Below, piece by piece: positions 1 through 8,500 of a stretch of 10,752 nucleotides of DNA; positions within the stretch are counted from its first letter, which is position 1, and each line of letters begins with the position of its first letter. Under the pieces are notes generated by a model that did no database searches, was not told where the DNA came from, and saw only the letters and a list, made by a program, of their open reading frames with translations. Source of the stretch: Phoronis ovalis (Eukaryota > Phoronida > Phoronidae); the NCBI GenBank assembly GCA_028565635.1, contig JAOXYB010060335.1:1-10752 (forward strand). The letters run 5' to 3'. The translations under genes were made by a program, and so were the position numbers.

Positions 1-44
1 TATATATTATATTTTATTATATGGACGCCAGTGACTCCCTGTAG

Positions 45-68
45 GATGACCTTTTCGAAAGGATCATC
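45..68. repeat. Imperfect 24-bp palindrome
   Basis: GATGACCTTTTCGAAAGGATCATC closes on itself around TTCGAA with arms GATGA and TCATC. It may be part of the degenerate repeat block that follows. No function is visible. Confidence 0.5.
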
Positions 69-130
69 AGAGGTAGTCCGACGTGGGGTGACACTACTTA
101 GTTTTTTTCGAGGCCAGTCATAACGTACGT

Positions 131-260
131 CTAGCATTAAATGACTCTCGGAGTGGTTTTCACTGCTAGCAGTAAATGATTCCTGGGAGTCATTCATCGC
201 TGGTAGAAGATACCTCCTGGGAGTCACTTACTGCTGGCAATAAGCGACTCCATAGGGATC
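131..260. repeat. Degenerate 34-bp tandem repeat, about four copies
   Basis: Units start at 131, 166, 200 and 234 (35, 34, 34 and a partial 27 bp). Each begins CT(A/G)G(C/T)A followed by a purine-rich stretch and a core like GATTCCTGGGAGTCA, which is nearly self-complementary. An open frame of about 70 codons runs across it, but the 34-bp period is not a multiple of three and the peptide is not periodic, so I treat it as non-coding. Confidence 0.7.
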
Positions 261-1065
261 AAATTCCAGTGACCGGGAAGTTGCTACAACATGGGGTCTT
301 AGAAAACTCCTACACAGGACTGGGACAGAGAAGCCATATGCACTCGCTGTGTATTGCCAGAAATCATTATCCGAAATTGACCATAGTATAGACTTATTTA
401 TATTATTATACGTTGAAGATTACAATTACAGACATATTTTAATCACATTATATTTATTATACATTTAATTACATCATGTTTAATTATGAATTATCTCGCG
501 TTTTAATAAAAAATAATGAGAGTTCTCTAGACGAAAAGCAATGGAAGATCCAAAGACGAAAATAAAGAGTACCGTATTTTGGTATGTCGATGACGAAAAA
601 TCAAGTTTACATGAGAGGAAGGATATTAAAGAAATGTTTTTAAGCTGACAATAGACGGATAGATGGCAAACGTTTTTAACCCCTGAATTATATTTATATT
701 AATTAATTTTAAGTAAGTTATGTTTTTAACTTTTTTTTTACCAATTTTTGATGCGTTTTTAAACGTTAATTGATGATTAAGTAAATTTTAAGAATCATGC
801 ATTAATGCTAATTAATTTAAAAACGTATTGGGGAAGCCCTCCCCATTGTTAGTTGTGGAGCCGATGCCCATTAATAAAATGAAACTTTAATCGACTTCCA
901 CACAAGTTATGTTATTTTTTATCTCAGAAACTATGCTTATGAGGAAATAAATATATCACCGGTTATTAAATGTCGTTATTATTGCCCTTTTTAGTCATAT
1001 TTGACCTATTTTAGTATTTTGTTATTGCTAGTGTACTGGGAGTGTTACCGTACACACTTTACAAA

Positions 1066-2594
1066 ATGATGGTCCAAAATTTTGCGTTGTTTACTATTCT
1101 ACTGGGTTGTGCAACAGCTCAGAAAGAAATAACAGTAAACACAACTAGAGGCAAACTTCGTGGGCAAACTTTCGTGGTTCAGTCTACTGGATTTCCAGAG
1201 AATCGAATTGTTTCAAAATTTTTAGGAGTACCGTATGCCAAACCACCAGTGGGAAATTTACGTTTTCAAGCTCCTTTGCCTCATGACGAATGGGACGGAG
1301 TGCGAAATGCGACAAGCTATGGAAACAGTTGCGGCCAATTTTATCCCCAAGACTTTGACTTTCTTGGAATGAAAGCTGGACCTCACGGTGACGAAGACTG
1401 CTTGTATTTGAATATATTTGTACCTGGGGATGCGACAAATATGACAGAGACTCTCCCTGTTATGTTCTGGATTTACGGCGGAGGTTTTGTTGTTGGATTA
1501 TCTCATCAGTTTGATCCAACACAAATGGCGCTGCTTGGTAAAGTTATAGTGGTGACTTTCAATTATCGCCTAGGAGCACTAGGCTTTCTGTCCTTCAAAG
1601 ATTCAACTTTAACCTCATCCAACAATGCTCTAAGAGACCAAATCATGGCTTTGAACTGGGTAAAAGAAAATATTGCCAAATTTGGGGGAAATCCTAATGA
1701 AGTGACCATATTTGGAGAATCAGCTGGTGGCATAAGTGTCAGTCTACTTTTAGTGAGTCCGAACAGTAACGGATTAATTAAACGGGCTATCATTCAAAGT
1801 GGGGCGCTAAACGTATTGCCGATTCAGAATAAATGGATTCAAAATAAATGCCACAGTAAAGAGCAACTCAACTTTGCTAGTAAATCGCTTATTCCCAAAA
1901 GCAACTGTACGTCATCAGACGTATCAGAAATTATTGCCTGTTTGAAAACTGTCAGCTTTAACACCATTGTAACACACCAGTTCGATAGTAATATCATTAA
2001 TGTCGATTTGATATGGGCCAACAGATTCATACCGTGTTACGGCGACGATGTTATTCCGATAAAGTGGATGGATCCCTTGAGATTATACGAATTACATGGA
2101 CAGCTGCATGTAAAAGATGTTATTATAGGAGGGAACAATGACGACGGAAGTTTTGCTTTCAACTTTTTTGACACAGTTAATAAAAATACGTATGATAAAT
2201 CTTTAGAAAATTTAAGTAAAACTTTTTACCAGTTGGAATGGGAGAGGGTTTATGCAGCTGTACGCCATGAATATATTCCCGATGATCCAACCACTTATAA
2301 CAGACAGTTACTGAATGCGCATACTGATAGATTATTAGCCGACTATCAAGTTCTAGCAGACGAGATTAGTTCGCATAAAGGGTCGGTTTACCATTATATT
2401 TTTAATTATGCTCCAAATTATATACAATTTGGACCAAGCTGGATCCAGGGAGGACATAGTGAAGAGCTTTTCTTGGAATTTGGAAACGTTTTGGAACTGA
2501 ATTTTTCAACGCAAAATAACTTCACTGTAACACCTGATGATAGAGAAGTGGCAAAAACGTTAGTGACCGTATTTACAAATTTTGCTAAAACAGG
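1066..2594 (+). CDS. Exon 1: signal peptide and catalytic part of esterase domain 1
   Basis: Residues 1-509 plus two bases of codon 510. The ATG at 1066 is chosen because it is the first in frame after the stop at 1012, has A at -3, and begins a classic signal peptide (hydrophobic FALFTILLGCATA, likely cut before Gln20); an ATG follows at once at 1069. Family signatures are clear: EDCLYLNIFVP with Cys112 (partner Cys89), the oxyanion stretch GGG at 138-140, FGGNPNEVTIFGESAGG with Ser219, an acid position NNDDG (Asp360), and GGHSEEL with His464. A second disulfide pair is Cys281/Cys292. Several N-glycosylation sequons fit a secreted domain. The acid residue is Asp where most relatives have Glu (DEG), a conservative change. 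The loop Cys89-Cys112 has no Trp. The exon ends at the donor CAGG|GTAAGT. Confidence 0.92.
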
Positions 2595-5500
2595 GTAAGT
2601 GTACTGAAACAGTTATAACACGGATGAACAGTTCCTGAAATATAAAGGATGATATTAAAAAAAATTTTTTTTTAAATAACGTCACAGATGGATAAATTGC
2701 TGTCCTAGTTTTCTAATATCAATATGTTTCTAACAAGGTGGCTTGTGTTTATTTTGACCTCGATTATTATTAGTCAGATCAATTTTACTTTAAAATATTA
2801 TACAAGGTTCGATTTGTTTTCAACGAGCTGAGAGCTATCCATATTATATCACGGTGCTACATGTAGAAACAAAATGGTTGAATTTTATCGTAAAATCTAT
2901 TTTTTCTTGACTAAATACAAGAATTTAAAGAACATTTAATGACCGTGAATAAACCATATCAACATGATATTAGGACCTGTTGGTCGAAATACGGCATTGC
3001 CTTATGCTATATAAAACCAAAAGGCGTCGCTTGAAAAACTTCTACAAGTATTTGATAGTCAGTCAGTCAGTCAGTCCGGAACAAGTTGCAGATAATATCA
3101 TATTCAGATTTTTACTGCTACATGGGGCAAAGGTCATAGGCAGGTGTAATTTCACAATGATGAATTGTCATGTTTAAAAATAAATTTAAGGGTGTTATGG
3201 TCTGTTTACTCATTTCAAAAGCATATCAAATGCTTCATACTTTCTTCCTTTCCGTGTGATGCAGAAGTTAAACACTTATTAATGCTCAATATCTAGCAAA
3301 GTAGTGTCAGAGTATTCTGAAATTTAGTAAGATATATACATGTATTGCGTGAACTTTTGTACCTGGGAATAAATTCCAGTGAGACATTCAACTCTGGTGG
3401 ACAATTATAGTAGTAGAGATTTGTTTATTGGTACAAAACAAGCTATTTTGTTTCTCCTGCACGGCTATCGCCAAGCAATGATAGTAGTAACAATATAATA
3501 ATAATAAAATATTTATATAGCGCCAAACCTAGCGGGCTATTCGAGTGCGCTCCTACATGTACATGTACATCGAGATTCAAAAAACTAACACATGAACTAA
3601 AAAGTATATAAAATTACAAAACTTTATAAGACTTACAGGTAAAATATAAATTAAAATTAAACTAATAAAAATATTTAATTTGTATTTAAAATTAACAAAA
3701 AATGATGAAAAAACATAAAAGGATTTAAAATTACAATTATGTAAATTGTAATGCTTTATACTTCTAAGCAAAACAAAACCTTAGTTGTTACTTCTTCCAT
3801 AATTAGCCCATTATTGTTATATTTTTACAACTAGGGATCCAAATGATGCAAGCCTTCCCGTTACGTGGCCAAAGTATAATGTTACAAACCGGCATTCCTT
3901 GGAAATAACACCGAATATGAACTCCGATAATGTCAAGTCTAACCCTAGAAGGAAGGCAATGGATTTCTGGAATAAGTTAATTCCCTTGTTGGCTGAGCCC
4001 GATGTATGTCCTATACCCACAACTGGTGGTAAGACTTTGATTTAAGCTTAACACTTTCGTAACTTTTCACTGAAATTAGTACAGTATTAATTAGCTATAA
4101 GTTTGTTATTCTTGACAGGTACTCTACTACTTGAAAAGCATAAATTAACTGTAATTATTTTTATGGAAATTTTTAAAGGTAAAGTCGAGATAAGTTCGAA
4201 ATTTCACCTCACATAATTACGCACAGTGCATGCAACATGCAGAAACGGGACGTACATAAAGTGAGCTCCAGATTCGAATTCAGATTAAAAACAGTGACTT
4301 TTCACGATTTTTTTTTTGTTTCAACTAATTTTCCCCCACGATTGTCAGTGAAGGCTGAAATATTTCAAACGATTTTTTAAAAATATTTTCACCGATTTTA
4401 CCAACAAATTGCAAAAAAATTGGGTTAGGGTTTGAAAATTTGCAGAAAAGACGAGTTTTCAGTCATCAAAGAATTAAATTTTAGTGGAATTTGTGAACAT
4501 CGCCGACTTTAACAAAAAATGACTTTTTGAACATTTTGTTCCGGAGACATTTTTTTGATCCCCAGCTCCAGATTCGAAATAAACCAATTCCGAACATTGC
4601 GGCGGCATCTTTCGATCAGTATTTCTGGAACCTGGCAACACATATTTTTCGCTATTTTGTGAGTATTCCAGGAGTACGTGAAGATTGTTTTATAACTAAT
4701 GTCTACTGCTTCTCCATTTGTTTGCTAAAAATCCGTAAATATATTTCAAAAAACCGTTTGAAATATTTTGAAAATTTACCATAAAAATGGAAGTCAGCAA
4801 GAAATATTTTTTATGGAATATGTGAACATCACAGACTTTTACAAAAAATTGACTTTTTGAGCATTTTGATCCGAAGACAATTTTTTGTTCCCCAAATCCA
4901 GATTCAAATTCAGATTCGAAATAAACAGTCCGAACGTTGCGGCGGCACCTTTCGATCAATTTTTCTGAAAATGTTTGTTGCCTGGCAACATATCTTTTTT
5001 GTGAGTATTCCAGGAGTACGTGAAGATCGTTTTATAACTAATGTCTTCTGCTTCTCCTTTGTTTGCTAACAATCAGTGAAAATATTTAAAAAATCGTTTG
5101 AAATATTTCAGAACCTTCACCAAATTAGTGGGGAAAAAATTCGTCATTGTTTTTATGAAATGCTTGCCATTTAGAGCATTTTAATTTTTATGTTTTTTCG
5201 AATCTGAATCTGGAGCTCACTTTACGTACGTAGAGACGGATAATAAATATTAACATATAGAACTGCTGAACGCAGGGAAGTATTTTTTTTACTAAAACGC
5301 AATTAGCATCGATAATGCTAAGTATATTTTAATACTGGAACAAGGCTGTACTGTTTATCAATTTCAGCACCCCCAACAACGATTACGCCTCCAAAGAATT
5401 GTTCATCATTGCCAGGTGGGTTGATGCAAAACTTAATTAGTTCCGGTATTTTACTGTAAATTCAGCATAATAAGTGTACTAAGTATATCCCACTCTCCCG

Positions 5501-8500
5501 TGTCACTCTGAAATTCGTATGTTATTTTTAACACTTTAGTGGAATAAGGTTGAAACATTTCTTACCAGCGTGAGTGATATACTACCTAACAGGATTCAAA
5601 ATTTCATAATTTTTGAATATGCTATTTCTTAAAAAAGTTCTTATTCCGTTGTAATTCTCCATTGCCAACAATAAATATTCGAATACGGGCCACATGGACG
5701 AGTACATCTAGGATCACACTGCTCATTTTAATGCGACCTATAATTATCTCTTCTGTCATTGAGTAAAAAATGGTGATAATTATGACCGCCTGTGAATTCA
5801 TCCTTTCTGTTAGTTATGATCTGCATAAATATTGAATTGGAACCCCGCTCACATTTATTGTATGGCACAATGCTACATGTGAATATTTTTGTTTTCCTTA
5901 CTTGCAGCTGAAACACGCTGAGGTCAAATCTTGAGCCACAAGGAACTTGTATTGGGGATCAAAGGGGATTTCCAAAACAGGACATTTTCTAAAAAAACAG
6001 GACATTAAAAAATTCTGAAATTTGAAATGTTAGGTACTTTATCATTCACGCTGGTAAAAAATGTTTCAATCTTTTTAAATTTCAGCGTGACATGGGAGAG
6101 TGGAGTATACTATACTGCTAATCCGAAATAGTATTCTTTGTCGTGCAAATCATGTACATTTTAATGCACTTTAACAAATAGATAGATAGCGCACGAAATA
6201 CAAGTAATGTAGATTATATACAGGTTTCATTTATTTAGGCTGTGTGTCTACTGTAATCGTGAACACCACAAGTGGGCAGCTACGTGGATATGTGTTTCTA
6301 GTTCGAACTGACAACGTTCCAGAAGCCAGGCAAATTACCAAGTTTCTAGGCATACCATATGCCAAGCCGCCAACAAAAAATTTGCGATTTGCTCCGCCGG
6401 TTAAAACCGATTCATGGGATGGTGTAAGAAATGCAATGATTTTCGGGAACGTATGCCCACAGATAGTTCCTGCAGCCTTTGGATTTGTTACGACAGGACC
6501 AACAGGAAATGAAGATTGTTTAACTCTGAATGTTTACACTCCTGGAAATATTAATGACGTAACCGAACCACTTTCTGTTATGGTATGGATTCATGGTGGA
6601 GGATTAATCCTCGGATCTGGAAGCCAATATGATCCTACACAGTTAGCTCTCCACGGGAATGTCACCATTGTAACAATAAATTATCGTTTGGGAATTTTCG
6701 GTCGTATGAGTACCAGTGGCACTTACTGGAACAATTACTTGAATGATCAAATACTTGCATTAAAATGGGTCCAGAAAAATATAGCTAATTTTGGCGGTAA
6801 TCCAAGCGACGTAACTATCTTTGGTGAGTCTGCTGGAGGCATCAGCGTCAATTATCTTTTGATAAGTCCTCTAGCAAATGGATTGTTTAAACGAGCGATA
6901 AGTCAAAGTGCTGTTTTGACTAACGATTTACCATCTCTTGAAAATTGCAGTATGAGACAATATCTGAAAAAGTTGGCTAAACGGGTTAACTGCACTTCTG
7001 AATCAATGGCAGACATTCAATGCTTCATGAATACCAGCCAGGATGCCCTTTTGAATTACCAGTTTAGTGATAACTACGGAGAGCTAATCATTGACGCCAC
7101 AGTTGAAACTGTGCCTCTTTGTTACGGAGATGATGTTCTACCGCACAATCCAATAGAAATGTTTAAAACGGGTAAAATGCACAACACCACGGAGTCCGTG
7201 ATAATTGGAGGAAACAATGATGAAGGTGCATTTGCTTTTAACACCTTCGCTCCAGTAAACAGGACAATATTTGAAAATCAGCTGTCTGCTAATTTACAGT
7301 TGGTTAGGATTCCAAACCATGAAAAAATCCTCCCGATCGTTCTACACGAATACGCACCATACACAGAGCACGAAATGTATAACAGGCAAACAATGAATGG
7401 CATATCGGATCAAATGCACGCAGATATTGTAAAAGTTGCAGATGTCATCAGTAGTTATGACTACCAACCTAATGTGTATCATTATATATACAATTATATA
7501 CAGTCACCCAATGCACCACATGTATACGGAGATTGGGTGCAAGCTGGACATGGAGAGGAATTACTTGCTGAATTTGGAAATGTTGTTGACCCCAACTTTC
7601 CTGTACAATTTTCACCTACTGACAAGGAAGTTAGTAGAACGATCATGACACTTTTTACAAATTTTGCTAAAACAGGGTAAGTCCCAAAAATTCAATGTTA
7701 ATAAATACTCCACAAGACTATAAATAAAATGTTTTCATGCATGTAACCATAGTTATATTATGATGTAACATTCATCACCGTATGTTTCAGCATGTATCTT
7801 GTATGAGTGATTATTAGAGGTAGGTTAATTGATGAGCAAATGGGTGTCTGTTGAACTTAAAAAGTTGTTACAGTAGTAATTAACCATAGTGTTTCTAAAA
7901 AAATGATGACGAAAGTAGGGAAGTAAATATAAATGCATATAAATTGTCTAGAAATGAATTTGCCACCCATTGGTGTTTACTGAAGAGTGTTTCTTGTCAC
8001 TGTTTTAAAAAAGGTATATAAATACTGTGTTAAAAACACGATCAAAGATAAAAGGTATTTACTAGTATTAGTACATTTTTCAGTGTCTCGTGAGGAAAAC
8101 CTAACTCAATACCTAAGTTGCTGCTTCGAGTAGGTATTTAAGTAAATTTATTATAGAATACTATTGGAACACGTAATGTATATTTAAACATAAGTTTATT
8201 CGTATATTTAGCAACCCGAATCCGTTGAGTGGTTCCAATGCTGGTGTCACCTGGCCTTTATACAACGCCACCTCTCGATATTCCCTGGAAATCACGGGTA
8301 ACATCACCTCAGATAGTGTGATTTCTCACCCAAGACGAAAAGGATTGGAGTTTTGGAACGTGATTATTCCATCAATACTCAAACTTCTACAATGTCCAGC
8401 ACCAGGTACGAGTCTCTACTTTTCACTGAACTACATATATTAGTTACTATCACCATCGAATTAGATTTTACCTAATAGGATACAATTCTTTTGTGCACGT

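Larger units (their letters stand above)
1..1065. other. Upstream/intergenic region, no supported gene
   Basis: Positions 1-400 are less AT-rich and hold a palindrome at 45-68 and degenerate 34-bp repeats at 131-260. Positions 400-1065 are strongly AT-rich. A 35-codon frame at 541-648 and an AATAAA at 873 stand alone with nothing to support a gene. The promoter and any 5' non-coding exon of the esterase gene would lie here, but no core promoter motif is convincing. Confidence 0.6.
2595..3834 (+). other. Intron 1 (phase 2)
   Basis: The donor GTAAGT at 2595 and the acceptor ACAACTAG ending at 3834 split a Gly codon (GG|G). The intron is AT-rich. It contains an A8T9-like self-complementary run near 2656-2676, five copies of AGTC at 3057-3076 and a dispersed-repeat fragment near 3494-3572. 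Short open frames on either strand show no codon structure or family resemblance, and I see no coding exon in it. Confidence 0.8.
4250..5231. mobile_element. MITE-like element with terminal inverted repeats, inserted in intron 2
   Basis: The left end (4250-4286) reads ACGTACATAAAGTGAGCTCC then AGATTCGAATTCAGATT. The reverse complement of the right end (5201-5231) reads ACGTACGTAAAGTGAGCTCC then AGATTCAGATT. A second inner block, 4348-4392 (TGAAATATTTCAAACGATTT core), is inverted at 5076-5120, so the arms are about 145 bp long. The interior is a tandem duplication. No transposase is encoded; the short open frames inside are by-products of the repeat. The flanks AGAAACGGGA and AGAGACGGAT could be a decayed target duplication, but this is weak. 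I infer a non-autonomous DNA transposon or foldback element. Confidence 0.75.
4029..5367 (+). other. Intron 2 (phase 1), hosting an inverted-repeat element
   Basis: The donor GTAAGA at 4029 and the acceptor TTATCAATTTCAG ending at 5367 split an Ala codon (G|CA). About 980 bp of its 1339 bp are one transposon-like element (4250-5231). The flanks 4029-4249 and 5232-5367 are AT-rich with nothing recognisable. Confidence 0.78.

Noticed and set aside
176-391. A 71-codon open frame over the 34-bp repeat block
   Set aside because: The repeat period is not a multiple of three, the peptide shows no periodicity or domain, and no flanking gene signals are seen.
541-648. A 35-codon frame (MEDPKTKIKSTVFWYVDDEK...) upstream of the esterase
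   Set aside because: The composition is protein-like, but it is too short, has no convincing splice sites, has a stop just upstream at 517, and matches no family known to me.
1042-1065. Earlier GTG start for the esterase
   Set aside because: Animal nuclear genes start at ATG. The ATG at 1066 has a good context and puts the hydrophobic signal peptide at the N-terminus.
1184-2030. Open frames on the minus strand opposite esterase domain 1
   Set aside because: They are antisense shadows of a strong coding exon with catalytic motifs on the + strand.
2980-3177. A 65-codon open frame in intron 1
   Set aside because: It spans a simple AGTC repeat, begins without an ATG and has no recognisable content.
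4527-5069. Two short open frames (4527-4784 and 4857-5069) sharing the peptide stretch SIPGVRED.FITNV.CFS
   Set aside because: They resemble each other only because they lie in the two direct DNA repeats. The similarity is at DNA level, with indels that break the frame, and no start context or protein family is recognisable.
1066-7680. Two independent esterase genes, each ending at the TAA after FAKTG
   Set aside because: Both TAA codons lie inside consensus splice donors, both would lack the WPxY C-terminal part, and the second would lack a start codon and signal peptide.
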